The notes beneath the pieces were generated by a model. The model searched no databases, was not told where the DNA came from, and saw only the letters and a program-made list of their open reading frames with translations. Shown in pieces: positions 15,001 to 30,930 of a stretch of 64,000 bases of DNA (positions within the stretch are counted from its first letter, which is position 1; each line of letters opens with the position of its first letter). The position numbers were made by a program, and so were the translations under genes. The stretch spans positions 12,214,105 to 12,278,104 of the forward strand of contig OX453280.1 of NCBI GenBank assembly GCA_949710005.1, given 5' to 3'. Origin of the DNA: Ricordea florida. Its lineage: Eukaryota; Cnidaria; Anthozoa; Corallimorpharia; Ricordeidae.

Positions 15001-18000
15001 TCTTCCCATACAATCTCTTATAATGTATTTTGACCAAAATCTGTGAGGCTGAGTTTCTTCGCAGCAAGCTGCAGGTATCGTATCTCAGATTCTAGAATAT
15101 CTACAAACACCAGTTAAAGTTCGTTTTAAACTACAGTTTAAGTATTGCAAGATGGTGAAAATTGCATGTTGATGACTAATCTGTGTAATGAGCGCTGATT
15201 ATATGTAGATTAGTACTGTGTGAGCAGTCAACTTTAGAATCAGCTGCCATAAGTTAACGTCTTCACAGGTAAGAGTCAATATGATCGCCAATTACAATAA
15301 ATTTGATTTTGTGCCTAAATAATGCTCTGTCAAATTAATACAAATCTACAAAATCTTAGAATTTCAACGATTTGGCGAGCCAAGATATGATACAACAATC
15401 TTTTTTAAAGAAAATAGGCTTTGGTCGTAAATGCGCATGCGTAGTAAAATCAAAACAGTTCAACCCTAAAATTATACGGAGATCGATTCGTGGCAATCAA
15501 AATTGTATTCCCCATAAGAACTTGAGTGTGTAACCTACGTTTACGTATACAGAAATGAATCGAAATGATTCAATAACTTACCCCTGTAGCTTAGAATCCT
15601 TCTTCCCATACAATCTCTTATAATGTATTTTGACCCAAATCTGTGAGGCTGAGTTTCTTGGCAGCAAGCTGCAGGTATCGTATCTCAGATTCTAGAATAT
15701 CTACAAACACCAGTTAAAGTTCGTTTTAAACTACAGTTTAAGTATTGCAAGATGGTGAAAATTGCATGTTGATGACTAATCTGTGTAATGAGCGCTGATT
15801 ATATGTAGATTAGTACTGTGTGAGCAGTCAACTTTAGAATCAGCTGCCATAAGTTAACGTCTTCACAGGTAAGAGTCAATATGATCGCCAATTACAATAA
15901 ATTTGATTTTGTGCCTAAATAATGCTCTGTCAAATTAATACAAATCTAGAAAATCTTAGAATTTCAACGATTTGGCGAGCCAAGATATGATACAACAATC
16001 TTTTTTAAAGAAAATAGGCTTTGGTCGTAAATGCGCATGCGTAGTAAAATCAAAACAGTTCAACCCTAAAATCATACGGAGATCGATTCGTGGCAATCAA
16101 AATTGTATTCCCCATAAGAACTTGAGTGTGTAACCTACGTTTACGTATACAGAAATGAATCGAAATGATTCAATAACTTACCCCTGTAGCTTAGAATCCT
16201 TCTTCCCATACAATCTCTTATAATGTATTTTGACCCAAATCTGTGAGGCTGAGTTTCTTGGCAGCAAGCTGCAGGTATCGTATCTCAGATTCTAGAATAT
16301 CTACAAACACCAGTTAAAGTGCGTTTTAAACTACAGTTTAAGTATTGCAAGATGGTGAAAATTGCATGTTGATGACTAATCTGTGTAATGAGCACTGATT
16401 TCATGTAGATTAGTACTGTCTGAGCAGTCAACTTATGAATCAGCTGCCATAAGTTAACGTCTTCACAGGTGAGAGTCAATATGATCGCCAATTACAATCA
16501 ATTTGATTTTGTGCCTAAATAATTCTCTGTCAAATTAATACAAATCTACAAAATCTTAGAATTTCAACGACTTGGCGAGCCAAGATATGATACAACAATC
16601 TTTTTTTAAAGAAAATAGGCTTTGGTCGTAAATGCGCATGCGTAGTAAAATCAAAACAGTTCAACCCTAAAATCATACGGAGATCGATTCGTGGCAATCA
16701 AAATTGTATTCCCCATAAAAACTTGAGTGTGTAACCTACTTTTACGTATACAGAAATGAATCGAAATGATTCAATAACTTACCCCTGTAGCTTAGAATCC
16801 TTCTTCCCATACAATCTCTTATAATGTATTTTGACCAAAATCTGTGAGGCTGAGTTTCTTCGCAGCAAGCTGCAGGTATCGTATCTCAGATTCTAGAATA
16901 TCTACAAACACCAGTTAAAGTTCGTTTTAAACTACAGTTTAAGTATTGCAAGATGGTGAAAATTGCATGTTGATGACTAATCTGTGTAATGAGCGCTGAT
17001 TATATGTAGATTAGTACTGTCTGAGCAAACAACTTTAGAATCAGCTGCCATAAGTTAACGTCTTCACAGGTAAGAGTCAATATGATCGCCAATTACAATA
17101 AATTTGATTTTGTGCCTAAATAATGCTCTGTCAAATTAATACAAATCTACAAAATCTTAGAATTTCAACGATTTGGCGAGCCAAGATATGATACAACAAT
17201 CTTTTTTAAAGAAAATAGGCTTTGTTCGTAAATGCTCTTGCGTAGTAAAATAAAAACAGTTCAACCCTAAAATCATACGGAGATCGATTCGTGGCAATCA
17301 AAATTGTATTCCCCATAAAAACTTGAGTGTGTAACCTACGTTTACGTATACAGAAATGAATCGAAATGATTCAATAACTTACCCCTGTAGCTTAGAATCC
17401 TTCCTCCCATACAATCTCTTATAATGTATTTTGACCAAAATCTGTGAGGCTGAGTTTCTTGGCAGCAAGCTGCAGGTATCGTATCTCAGATTCTAGAATA
17501 CCTACAAACACCAGTTAAAGTGCGTTTTAAACTACAGTTTAAGTATTGCAAGATGGTGAAAATTGCATGTTGATGACTAATCTGTGTAATGAGCGCTGAT
17601 TATGTGTAGATTAGTACTGTCTAAGCAGTTAACTTTAGAATCAGCTGCCATAAGTTAACGTCTTCACAGGTAAGAGTCAATATGATCGCCAATTACAATA
17701 AATTTGATTTTGTGCCTAAATAATGCTCTGTCAAGTTAATTCAAATCTACAAAATCTTAGAATTTCAACGATTTGGCGAGCCAAGAAATGATACAACAAT
17801 CTTTTTTAAAGAAAATAGGCTTTGGTCGTAAATGCGCATGCGTAGTAAAATAAAAACAGTTCAACCCTAAAATCATACGGAGATCGATTCGTGGCAATCA
17901 AAATTGTATTCCCCATAAAAACTTGAGTGTGTAACCTACTTTTACGTATACAGAAATGAATCGAAATGATTCAATAACTTACCCCTGTAGCTTAGAATCC

Positions 18001-21000
18001 TTCTTCCCATACAATCTCTTATAATGTATTTTGACCAAAATCTGTGAGGCTGAGTTTCTTGGCAGCAAGCTGCAGGTATCGTATCTCAGATTCTAGAATA
18101 TCTACAAACACCAGTTAAAGTGCGTTTTAAACTACAGTTTAAGTATTGCAAGATGGTGAAAATTGCATGTTGATGACTAATCTGTGTAATGAGCGCTGAT
18201 TATATGTAGATTAGTACTGTCTGAGCAGTCAACTTTAGAATCAGCTGCCATAAGTTAACGTCTTCACAGGTAAGAGTCAATATGATCGCCAATTACAATC
18301 AATTTGATTTTGTGCCTAAATAATGCTCTGTCAAATTAATACAAATCTAGAAAATCTTAGAATTTCAACGATTTGGCGAGCCAAGATATGATACAACAAT
18401 CTTTTTTAAAGAAAATAGGCTTTGGTCGTAAATGCGCATGCGTAGTAAAATAAAAACAGTTCAACCCTAAAATCATACGGAGATCGATTCGTGGCAATCA
18501 AAATTGTATTCCCCATAAAAACTTGAGTGTGTAACCTACTTTTACGTATACAGAAATGAATCGAAATGATTCAATAACTTACCCCTGTAGCTTAGAATCC
18601 TTCTTCCCATACAATCTCTTATAATGTATTTTGACCAAAATCTGTGAGGCTGAGTTTCTTGGCAGCAAGCTGCAGGTATCGTATCTCAGATTCTAGAATA
18701 TCTACAAACACCAGTTAAAGTGCGTTTTAAACTACAGTTTAAGTATTGCAAGATGGTGAAAATTGCATGTTGATGACTAATCTGTGTAATGAGCGCTGAT
18801 TATATGTAGATTAGTACTGTCTGAGCAGTCAACTTTAGAATCAGCTGCCATAAGTTAACGTCTTCACAGGTAAGAGTCAATATGATCGCCAATTACAATA
18901 AATTTGATTTTGTGCCTAAATAATGCTCTGTCAAATTAATACAAATCTAGAAAATCTTAGAATTTCAACGATTTGGCGAGTCAAGATATGATACAACAAT
19001 CTTTTTTAAAGAAAATAGGCTTTGGTCGTAACTGCGCATGCGTAGTAAAATCAAAACAGTTCAACCCTAAAATCATACGGAGATCGATTCGTGGCAATCA
19101 AAATTGTATTCCCCATAAAAACTTGAGTGTGTAACCTACTTTTACGTATACAGAAATGAATCGAAATGATTCAATAACTTACCCCTGTAGCTTAGAATCC
19201 TTCTTCCCATACAATCTCTTATAATGTATTTTGACCAAAATCTGTGAGGCTGAGTTTCTTGGCAGCAAGCTGCAGATATCGTATCTCAGATTCTAGAATA
19301 TCTACAAACACCAGTTAAAGTGCGTTTTAAACTACAGTTTAAGTATTGCAAGATGGTGAAAATTGCATGTTGATGACTAATCTGTGTAATGAGCGCTGAT
19401 TATATGTAGATTAGTACTGTCTGAGCAGTCAACTTTAGAATCAGCTGCCATAAGTTAACGTCTTCACAGGTAAGAGTCAATATGATCGCCAATTACAATA
19501 AATTTGATTTTGTGCCTAAATAATGCTCTGTCAAATTAATACAAATCTAGAAAATCTTAGAATTTCAACGATTTGGCGAGCCAAGATATGATACAACAAT
19601 CTTTTTTAAAGAAAATAGGCTTTGGTCGTAAATGCGCATGCGTAGTAAAATCAAAACAGTTCAACCCTAAAATCATACGGAGATCGATTCGTGGCAATCA
19701 AAATTGTATTCCCCATAAGAACTTGAGTGTGTAACCTACGTTTACGTATACAGAAATGAATCGAAATGATTCAATAACTTACCCCTGTAGCTTAGAATCC
19801 TTCTTCCCATACAATCTCTTATAATGTATTTTGACCCAAATCTGTGAGGCTGAGTTTCTTGGCAGCAAGCTGCAGGTATCGTATCTCAGATTCTAGAATA
19901 TCTACAAACACCAGTTAAAGTGCGTTTTAAACTACAGTTTAAGTATTGCAAGATGGTGAAAATTGCATGTTGATGACTAATCTGTGTAATGAGCACTGAT
20001 TTCATGTAGATTAGTACTGTCTGAGCAGTCAACTTATGAATCAGCTGCCATAAGTTAACGTCTTCACAGGTGAGAGTCAATATGATCGCCAATTACAATC
20101 AATTTGATTTTGTGCCTAAATAATGCTCTGTCAAATTAATACAAATCTACAAAATCTTAAAATTTCAACGATTTGGCGAGCCAAGATATGATACAACAAT
20201 CTTTTTTAAAGAAAATAGGCTTTGGTCGTAAATGCGCATGCGTAGTAAAATCAAAACAGTTCAACCCTAAAATCATACGGAGATCGATTCGTGGCAATCA
20301 AAATTGTATTCCCCATAAGAACTTGAGTGTGTAACCTACGTTTACGTATACAGAAATGAATCGAAATGATTCAATAACTTACCCCTGTAGCTTAGAATCC
20401 TTCTTCCCATACAATCTCTTATAATGTATTTTGACCCAAATCTGTGAGGCTGAGTTTCTTGGCAGCAAGCTGCAGGTATCGTATCTCAGATTCTAGAATA
20501 TCTACAAACACCAGTTAAAGTGCGTTTTAAACTACAGTTTAAGTATTGCAAGATGGTGAAAATTGCATGTTGATGACTAATCTGTGTAATGAGCACTGAT
20601 TTCATGTAGATTAGTACTGTCTGAGCAGTCAACTTATGAATCAGCTGCCATAAGTTAACGTCTTCACAGGTGAGAGTCAATATGATCGCCAATTACAATC
20701 AATTTGATTTTGTGCCTAAATAATGCTCTGTCAAATTAATACAAATCTACAAAATCTTAGAATTTCAACGACTTGGCGAGCCAAGATATGATACAACAAT
20801 CTTTTTTTAAAGAAAATAGGCTTTGGTCGTAAATGCGCATGCGTAGTAAAATCAAAACAGTTCAACCCTAAAATCATACGGAGATCGATTCGTGGCAATC
20901 AAAATTGTATTCCCCATAAAAACTTGAGTGTGTAACCTACGTTTACGTATACAGAAATGAATCGAAATGATTCAATAACTTACCCCTGTAGCTTAGAATC

Positions 21001-24000
21001 CTTCTTCCCATACAATCTCTTATAATGTATTTTGACCAAAATCTGTGAGGCTGAGTTTCTTGGCAGCAAGCTGCAGGTATCGTATCTCAGATTCTAGAAT
21101 ATCTACAAACACCAGTTAAAGTGCGTTTTAAACTACAGTTTAAGTATTGCAAGATGGTGAAAATTGCATGTTGATGACTAATCTGTGTAATGAGCGCTGA
21201 TTATATGTAGATTAGTACTGTCTGAGCAGTCAACTTTAGAATCGGCTGCCATAAGTTAACGTCTTCACAGGTAAGAGTCAATATGATCGCCAATTACAAT
21301 AAATTTGATTTTGTGCCTAAATAATGCTCTGTCAAATTAATACAAATCTACAAAATCTTAGAATTTCAACGATTTGGCGAGCCAGGATATGATACAACAA
21401 TCTTTTTTAAAGAAAATAGGCTTTGGTCGTCAATGCGCATGCGTAGTAAAATCAAAACAGTTCAACCCTAAAATCATACGGAGATCGATTCGTGGCAATC
21501 AAAATTGTATTCCCCATAAAAACTTGAGTGTGTAACCTACGTTTACGTATACAGAAATGAATCGAAATGATTCAATAACTTACCCCTGTAGCTTAGAATC
21601 CTTCTTCCTATACAATCTCTTATAATGTATTTTGACCAAAATCTGTGAGGCTGAGTTTCTTGGCAGCAAGCTGCAGGTATCGTATCTCAGATTCTAGAAT
21701 ACCTACAAACACCAGTTAAAGTGCGTTTTAAACTACAGTTTAAGTATTGCAAGATGGTGAAAATTGCATGTTGATGACTAATCTGTGTAATGAGCACTGA
21801 TTTCATGTAGATTAGTACTGTCTGAGCAGTCAACTTTAGAATCAGCTGCCATAAGTTAACGTCTTCACAGGCCAGAGTCGATATGATCGCCAATTACAAT
21901 AAATTTGATTTTGTGCCTAAATAATGCTCTGTCAAATTAATACAAATCTACAAAATCTTAGAATTTCAACGATTTGGCGAGCCAAGAAATGATACAACAA
22001 TCTTTTTTAAAGAAAATACGCTTTCCTCGTAAATGCGCATGCGTAGTAAAATCAAAACAGTTCAACCCTAAAATCATACGGAGATCGATTCGTGGCAATC
22101 AAAATTGTATTCCCCATAAAAACTTGAGTGTGTAACCTACTTTTACGTATACAGAAATGAATCGAAATGATTCAATAACTTACCCCTGTAGCTTAGAATC
22201 CTTCTTCCCATACAATCTCTTATAATGTATTTTGACCAAAATCTGTGAGGCTGAGTTTCTTCGCAGCAAGCTGCAGGTATCGTATCTCAGATTCTAGAAT
22301 ATCTACAAACACCAGTTAAAGTTCGTTTTAAACTACAGTTTAAGTATTGCAAGATGGTGAAAATTGCATGTTGATGACTAATCTGTGTAATGAGCGCTGA
22401 TTATATGTAGATTAGTACTGTGTGAGCAGTCAACTTTAGAATCAGCTGCCATAAGTTAACGTCTTCACAGGTAAGAGTCAATATGATCGCCAATTACAAT
22501 AAATTTGATTTTGTGCCTAAATAATGCTCTGTCAAATTAATACAAATCTACAAAATCTTAGAATTTCAACGATTTGGCGAGCCAAGATATGATACAACAA
22601 TCTTTTTTAAAGAAAATAGGCTTTGTTCGTAAATGCTCTTGCGTAGTAAAATAAAAACAGTTCAACCCTAAAATCATACGGAGATCGATTCGTGGCAATC
22701 AAAATTGTATTCCCCATAAAAACTTGAGTGTGTAACCTACTTTTACGTATACAGAAATGAATCGAAATGATTCAATAACTTACCCCTGTAGCTTAGAATC
22801 CTTCTTCCCATACAATCTCTTATAATGTATTTTGACCAAAATCTGTGAGGCTGAGTTTCTTGGCAGCAAGCTGCAGGTATCGTATCTCAGATTCTAGAAT
22901 ATCTACAAACACCAGTTAAAGTGCGTTTTAAACTACAGTTTAAGTATTGCAAGATGGTGAAAATTGCATGTTGATGACTAATCTGTGTAATGAGCGCTGA
23001 TTATATGTAGATTAGTATTGTCTGAGCAGTCAACTTTAGAATCAGCTGCCATAAGTTAACGTCTTCACAGGTAAGAGTCAATATGATCGCCAATTACAAT
23101 AAATTTGATTTTGTGCCTAAATAATGCTCTGTCAAATTAATACAAATCTAGAAAATCTTAGAATTTCAACGATTTGGCGAGCCAAGATATGATACAACAA
23201 TCTTTTTTAAAGAAAATAGGCTTTGGTCGTAAATGCGCATGCGTAGTAAAATCAAAACAATTCAACCCTAAAATCATACGGAGATCGATTCGTGGCAATC
23301 AAAATTGTATTCCCCATAAAAACTTGAGTGTGTAACCTACTTTTACGTATACAGAAATGAATCGAAATGATTCAATAACTTACCCCTGTAGCTTAGAATC
23401 CTTCTTCCCATACAATCTCTTATAATGTATTTTGACCAAAATCTGTGAGGCTGAGTTTCTTGGCAGCAAGCTGCAGGTATCGTATCTCAGATTCTAGAAT
23501 ATCTACAAACACCAGTTAAAGTGCGTTTTAAACTACAGTTTAAGTATTGCAAGATGGTGAAAATTGCATGTTGATGACTAATCTGTGTAATGAGCGCTGA
23601 TTATATGTAGATTAGTACTGTCTGAGCAGTCAACTTTAGAATCAGCTGCCATAAGTTAACGTCTTCACAGGTAAGAGTCAATATGATCGCCAATTACAAT
23701 AAATTTGATTTTGTGCCTAAATAATTCTCTGTCAAATTAATACAAATCTAGAAAATCTTAGAATTTCAACGATTTGGCGAGCCAAGATATGATACAACAA
23801 TCTTTTTTAAAGAAAATAGGCTTTGGTCGTAAATGCGCATGCGTAGTAAAATCAAAACAATTCAACCCTAAAATCATACGGAGATCGATTCGTGGCAATC
23901 AAAATTGTATTCCCCATAAAAACTTGAGTGTGTAACCTACGTTTACGTATACAGAAATGAATCGAAATGATTCAATAACTTACCCCTGTAGCTTAGAATC

Positions 24001-27000
24001 CTTCTTCCTATACAATCTCTTATAATGTATTTTGACCAAAATCTTTGAGGCTGAGTATCTTGGCAGCAAGCTGCAGGTATCGTATCTCAGATTCTAGAAT
24101 ACCTACAAACACCAGTTAAAGTGCGTTTTAAACTACAGTTTAAGTATTGCAAGATGGTGAAAATTGCATGTTGATGACTAATCTGTGTAATGAGCACTGA
24201 TTTCATGTAGATTAGTACTGTCTGAGCAGTCAACTTTAGAATCAGCTGCCATAAGTTAACGTCTTCACAGGCCAGAGTCGATATGATCGCCAATTACAAT
24301 AAATTTGATTTTGTGCCTAAATAATGCTCTGTCAAATTAATACAAATCTACAAAATCTTAGAATTTCAACGATTTGGCGAGCCAAGAAATGATACAACAA
24401 TCTTTTTTAAAGAAAATACGCTTTCGTCGTAAATGCGCATGCGTAGTAAAATCAAAACAGTTCAACCCTAAAATCATACGGAGATCGATTCGTGGCAATC
24501 AAAATTGTATTCCCCATAAGAACTTGAGTGTGTAACCTACTTTTACGTATACAGAAATGAATCGAAATGATTCAATAACTTACCCCTGTAGCTTAGAATC
24601 CTTCTTCCCATACAATCTCTTATAATGTATTTTGACCAAAATCTGTGAGGCTGAGTTTCTTCGCAGCAAGCTGCAGGTATCGTATCTCAGATTCTAGAAT
24701 ATCTACAAACACCAGTTAAAGTTCGTTTTAAACTACAGTTTAAGTATTGCAAGATGGTGAAAATTGCATGTTGATGACTAATCTGTGTAATGAGCGCTGA
24801 TTATATGTAGATTAGTACTTTTTGAGCAGTCAACTTTAGAATCAGCTGCCATAAGTTAACGTCTTCACAGGTAAGAGTCAATATGATCGCCAATTACAAT
24901 AAATTTGATTTTGTGCCTAAATAATGCTCTGTCAAATTAATACAAATCTACAAAATCTTAGAATTTCAACGATTTGGCGAGCCAAGATATGATACAACAA
25001 TCTTTTTTAAAGAAAATAGGCTTTGGTCGTAAATGCTCTTGCGTAGTAAAATAAAAACAGTTCAACCCTAAAATCATACGGAGATCGATTCGTGGCAATC
25101 AAAATTGTATTCCCCATAAAAACTTGAGTGTGTAACCTACGTTTACGTATACAGAAATGAATCGAAATGATTCAATAACTTACCCCTGTAGCTTAGAATC
25201 CTTCCTCCCATACAATCTCTTATAATGTATTTTGACCAAAATCTGTGAGGCTGAGTTTCTTGGAAGCAAGCTGCAGGTATCGTATCTCAGATTCTAGAAT
25301 ACCTACAAACACCAGTTAAAGTGCGTTTTAAACTACAGTTTAAGTATTGCAAGATGGTGAAAATTGCATGTTGATGACTAATCTGTGTAATGAGCGCTGA
25401 TTATATGTAGATTAGTACTGTCTAAGCAGTTAACTTTAGAATCAGCTGCCATAAGTTAACGTCTTCACAGGTAAGAGTCAATATGATCGCCAATTACAAT
25501 AAATTTGATTTTGTGCCTAAATAATGCTCTGTCAAGTTAATACAAATCTACAAAATCTTAGAATTTCAACGATTTGGCGAGCCAAGAAATGATACAACAA
25601 TCTTTTTTAAAGAAAATAGGCTTTGGTCGTAAATGCGCATGCGTAGTAAAATAAAAACAGTTCAACCCTAAAATCATACGGAGATCGATTCGTGGCAATC
25701 AAAATTGTATTCCCCATAAAACCTTGAGTGTGTAATCTACGTTTACGTATACAGAAATGAATCGAAATGATTCATTAACTTACCCCTGTAGCTTAGAATC
25801 CTTCTTCCCATACAATCTCTTATAATGTATTTTGACCAAAATCTGTGAGGCTGAGTTTCTTGGCAGCAAGCTGCAGGTATCGTATCTCAGATTCTAGAAT
25901 ACCTACAAACACCAGTTAAAGTGCGTTTTAAACTACAGTTTAAGTATTGCAAGATGGTGAAAATTGCATGTTGATGACTAATCTGCGTAATGAGCGCTGA
26001 TTTTATGTAGATTAGTACTGTCTGAGCAGTCAACTTTAGAATCAGCTGCCATAAGTTAACGTCTTCAAAGGTAAGAGTCAATATGATCGCCAATTACAAT
26101 AAATTGGATTTTGTGCCTAAATAATGCTCTGTCAAATTAATACAAATCTACAAAATCTTAGAATTTCAACGATTTGGCGAGCCAAGATATGATACAACAA
26201 TCTTTTTTAAAGAAAATAGGCTTTAGTCGTAAATGCGCATGCGTAGTAAAATAAAAACAGTTCAACCCTAAAATCATACGGAGATCGATTCGTGGCAATC
26301 AAAATTGTATTCCCCATAAAAACTTGAGTGTGTAACCTACTTTTACGTATACAGAAATAAATTGAAATGATTCAATAACTTACCCCTGTAGCTTAGAATC
26401 CTTCTTCCCATACAATCTCTTATAATGTATTTTGACCAAAATCTGTGAGGCTGAGTTTCTTCGCAGCAAGCTGCAGGTATCGTATCTCAGATTCTAGAAT
26501 ATCTACAAACACCAGTTAAAGTGCGTTTTAAACTACAGTTTAAGTATTGCAAGATGGTGAAAATTGCATGTTGATGACTAATCTGTGTAATGAGCGCTGA
26601 TTATATGTAGATTAGTACTGTGTGAGCAGTCAACTTTAGAATCAGCTGCCATAAGTTAACGTCTTCACAGGTAAGAGTCAATATGATCGCCAATTACAAT
26701 AAATTTGATTTTGTGCCTAAATAATGCTCTGTCAAATTAATACAAATCTACAAAATCTTAGAATTTCAACGATTTGGCGAGCCAAGATATGATACAACAA
26801 TCTTTTTTAAAGAAAATAGGCTTTGGTCGTAAATGCTGTTGCGTAGTAAAATAAAAACAGTTCAACCCTAAAATCATACGGAGATCGATTCGTGGCAATC
26901 AAAATTGTATTCCCCATAAAAACTTGAGTGTGTAACCTACGTTTACGTATACAGAAATGAATCGAAATGATTCAATAACTTACCCCTGTAGCTTAGAATC

Positions 27001-29615
27001 CTTCCTCCCATACAATCTCTTATAATGTATTTTGACCAAAATCTGTGAGGCTGAGTTTCTTGGCAGCAAGCTGCAGGTATCGTATCTCAGATTCTAGAAT
27101 ATCTACAAACACCAGTTAAAGTGCGTTTTAAACTACAGTTTAAGTATTGCAAGATGGTGAAAATTGCATGTTGATGACTAATCTGTGTAATGAGCGCTGA
27201 TTATATGTAGATTAGTATTGTCTGAGCAGTTAACTTTAGAATCAGCTGCCATAAGTTAACGTCTTCACAGGTAAGAGTCAATATGATCGCCAATTACAAT
27301 AAATTGGATTTTGTGCCTAAATAATGCTCTGTCAAATTAATACAAATCTACAAAATCTTAGAATTTCAACGATTTGGCGAGCCAAGATATGATACAACAA
27401 TCTTTTTTAAAGAAAATAGGCTTTGGTCGTAAATGCTCTTGCGTAGTAAAATAAAAACAGTTCAACCCTAAAATCATACGGAGATCGATTCGTGGCAATC
27501 AAAATTGTATTCCCCATAAAAACTTGAGTGTGTAACCTACGTTTACGTATACAGAAATGAATCGAAATGATTCAATAACTTACCCCTGTAGCTTAGAATC
27601 CTTCCTCCCATACAATCTCTTATAATGTATTTTGACCAAAATCTGTGAGGCTGAGTTTCTTGGAAGCAAGCTGCAGGTATCGTATCTCAGATTCTAGAAT
27701 ACCTACAAACACCAGTTAAAGTGCGTTTTAAACTACAGTTTAAGTATTGCAAGATGGTGAAAATTGCATGTTGATGACTAATCTGTGTAATGAGCGCTGA
27801 TTATATGTAGATTAGTACTGTCTAAGCAGTTAACTTTAGAATCAGCTGCCATAAGTTAACGTCTTCACAGGTAAGAGTCAATATGATCGCCAATTACAAT
27901 AAATTTGATTTTGTGCCTAAATAATGCTCTGTCAAGTTAATACAAATCTACAAAATCTTAGAATTTCAACGATTTGGCGAGCCAAGAAATGATACAACAA
28001 TCTTTTTTAAAGAAAATAGGCTTTGGTCGTAAATGCGCATGCGTAGTAAAATAAAAACAGTTCAACCCTAAAATCATACGGAGATCGATTCGTGGCAATC
28101 AAAATTGTATTCCCCATAAAAACTTGAGTGTGTAACCTACTTTTACGTATACAGAAATGAATCGAAATGATTCAATAACTTACCCCTGTAGCTTAGAATC
28201 CTTCTTCCCATACAATCTCTTATAATGTATTTTGACCAAAATCTGTGAGGCTGAGTTTCTTGGCAGCAAGCTGCAGGTATCGTATCTCAGATTCTAGAAT
28301 ACCTACAAACACCAGTTAAAGTGCGTTTTAAACTACAGTTTAAGTATTGCAAGATGGTGAAAATTGCATGTTGATGACTAATCTGCGTAATGAGCGCTGA
28401 TTTTATGTAGATTAGTACTGTCTGAGCAGTCAACTTTAGAATCAGCTGCCATAAGTTAACGTCTTCAAAGGTAAGAGTCAATATGATCGCCAATTACAAT
28501 AAATTGGATTTTGTGCCTAAATAATGCTCTGTCAAATTAATACAAATCTACAAAATCTTAGAATTTCAACGATTTGGCGAGCCAAGATATGATACAACAA
28601 TCTTTTTTAAAGAAAATAGGCTTTAGTCGTAAATGCGCATGCGTAGTAAAATAAAAACAGTTCAACCCTAAAATCATACGGAGATCGATTCGTGGCAATC
28701 AAAATTGTATTCCCCATAAAAACTTGAGTCTGTAACCTACGTTTACGTATACAGAAGTGAATCGAAATGATTCAATAACTTACCCCTGTAGCTTAGAATC
28801 CTTCTTCCTATACAATCTCTTATAATGTATTTTGACCAAAATCTGTGAGGCTGAGTTTCTTGGCAGCAAGCTGCAGGTATCGTATCTCAGATTCTAGAAT
28901 ACCTACAAACACCAGTTAAAGTGCGTTTTAAACTACAGTTTAAGTATATCAAAATGGTGAAAATTGCATGTTGATGACTAATCTGTGTAATAAGCACTGA
29001 TTTCATGTAGATTAGTATTGTCTGAGCAGTCAACTTAAGAATCAGCTGCCATAAGTTAACGTCTTCACAGGTGAGAGTCAATATGATCGCCAATTACAAT
29101 ATATTTGATTTTCTGCCTAAATAATGCTCTGTCAAATTAATACAAATCTACAAAATCTTAGAATTTCAACGATTTGGCGAGCCAAGATATGATACAACAA
29201 TCTTTTTTAAAGAAAATAAGCTTTGGTCGTAAATGCCCATGCGTAGTAAAATAAAAACAGTTCAACCCTAAAATCATACGGAGATCGATTCGTGGCAATC
29301 AGAGTTGTATATCCCATAAAAACTTGAGTGTGTAACCTACGTTTACGTATACAGAAATGAATCGAAATGATTCAATAACTTACCCCTGGAGCTTAGAATC
29401 CTTCTTCCCATACAATCTCTTATAATGTATTTTGACCAAAATCTGTGAGGGTGAGTTTCTTGGCAGCAAGCTGCAGCTATCGTATCTCAGATTCTAGAAT
29501 ACCTACAAACACCAGTTAAAGTGCGTTTTAAACTACAGTTTAAGTATTGCAAGATGGTGAAAATTGCATGTTGATGACTAATCTGTGTAATGAGCACTGA
29601 TTTAATCTACACTAG
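1..29615. repeat. ~600-bp satellite array, left block (about 49 units)
   Basis: Head-to-tail copies of a ~600-bp unit; with the unit set to start at CCATACAATCTCTTATAATG, copies begin at 1, 601, 1201 and so on to 29408. Indels are rare, mostly one T more or less in the T6/T7 before AAAGAAAATAGG, so the phase drifts only 7 bp in 29 kb. Sequence variants recur in order. Units carrying GCCAGAGTCGATATG begin near 3601, 6001, 10801, 21601 and 24001 and are followed by a unit with TTCTTCGCAGCAAG and usually one with CCTTCCTCCC. This is a 4-unit, 2400-bp higher-order repeat; 3001-5400 and 5401-7800 differ at only two positions that I could spot. The 68-codon minus-strand frames in each unit lack an ATG and are not annotated as genes. 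Tandem satellite of pericentromeric or subtelomeric type is likely, but its location is not shown by the sequence. Confidence 0.97.
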
Positions 29616-30853
29616 AAATACGACTCCCGCAAAAACCTCGCGAAGCTAGTTTTTGAAGAAGTCACAATGCTTTCATATTTTATTCTTTATTTTTTTTTAT
29701 ATTTTATATTTTATTTTTTATATCAGCGTAATCCCCATTATTTTATTTCTTATGCTGTGTTTGGTACACAATTAGTGACACCTGGTGCAAATTACATGAT
29801 CAGTATACCGCTCAACACAGTGCTTAAAAATTGACCTTCATTTAGCTCTTTCACTGCCACTGAGATTGCACCAGAGGGAATAGAAGTAAAATTATTTATT
29901 ATCTTGACAGGGAATACAGAGTCGATGAAGTATCACAATAATATTCACTTAACACAAATTGAAAATGATTGTAAATCTTTTGCAGGTGAAATCTTGAAGA
30001 GTTGATATGAATGCTTGTGTTTACCACGGTGTAAAAACTTGTGTTTTTTTTCTTTAGTTTTATTTTCTTAGTCTCTACTGCTTTGTCTTCTTTGTTGTAC
30101 ATCACTTTTGAACACAATATGTTCTTACACAGAGGATGAGTTGAATGCTCCAATTATTTTTTGTTTATGTTTTTTGGTTATAATTGCATGAGATTCATTG
30201 TAAGAAGAATCTTCTGATTAGATATTTTATTGTCTACTGTAGTCATTATTTCATTCCCGGGTAACCACAATTGAGAGCATTATGAATAGTGCATGTTTTA
30301 ATGTGTGTACTCTTTTCAGTTGCAATGGTACCCCCAGTGGTAGATAGAAAAATTCCTCTTCCCTCAAAAGAGATGCCATATCAACAGAAGTGTGAGATAC
30401 AATGTCATTACATAAAAAAAATTGGGGGTAAAACAATTGGATTCTACAAAAGCTTTGAATAAAGGTTTGGTAATAGTGAGTGCCGACTGTATAGTATGTG
30501 GTTGTGCTATTTTTAGGTCATATCATAAAAACAATACATGTAAGAAAGAGTTATTGAAATCTTAATATGTTCAAAAAGATTGCTGCACTACGTACTCCTG
30601 TAAAAAAATAATGTGAAATCAACATCAATCAGTCAAAAGTAAATACCACATGAAAGTTTAATTGTGCTGTTACAGAAACAGGCAAAATATCCATACCCAA
30701 CCATAGAATAGTACATTATTTTGAATACATGAAAATTTCTATTATAAAAACTCCAGATGAAAGATTTAATATAAGGATGGTATTTCATCGAAAAAGTCAT
30801 GCCAGCCAGAGGTATTGAACTGTAACCAATGACATATAGTAACGAGAAGAACT

Positions 30854-30930
30854 ATCATTATATTATTATCATTATTATTATCATTACTATTATTATTACT
30901 GGTATTGATATTATTATTGTTATATTTTTT
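30854..30930. repeat. ATT/ATC trinucleotide microsatellite
   Basis: Interrupted (ATT)n with ATC and ACT variants inside the 3.1-kb insert. It accounts for the Asn-rich minus-strand frame over this stretch. Confidence 0.9.

Noticed and set aside
1-29615. Possible CRISPR-like or rDNA-spacer array
   Set aside because: The whole 600-bp unit is repeated with no unique spacers, and no rRNA or cas-like sequence is present.
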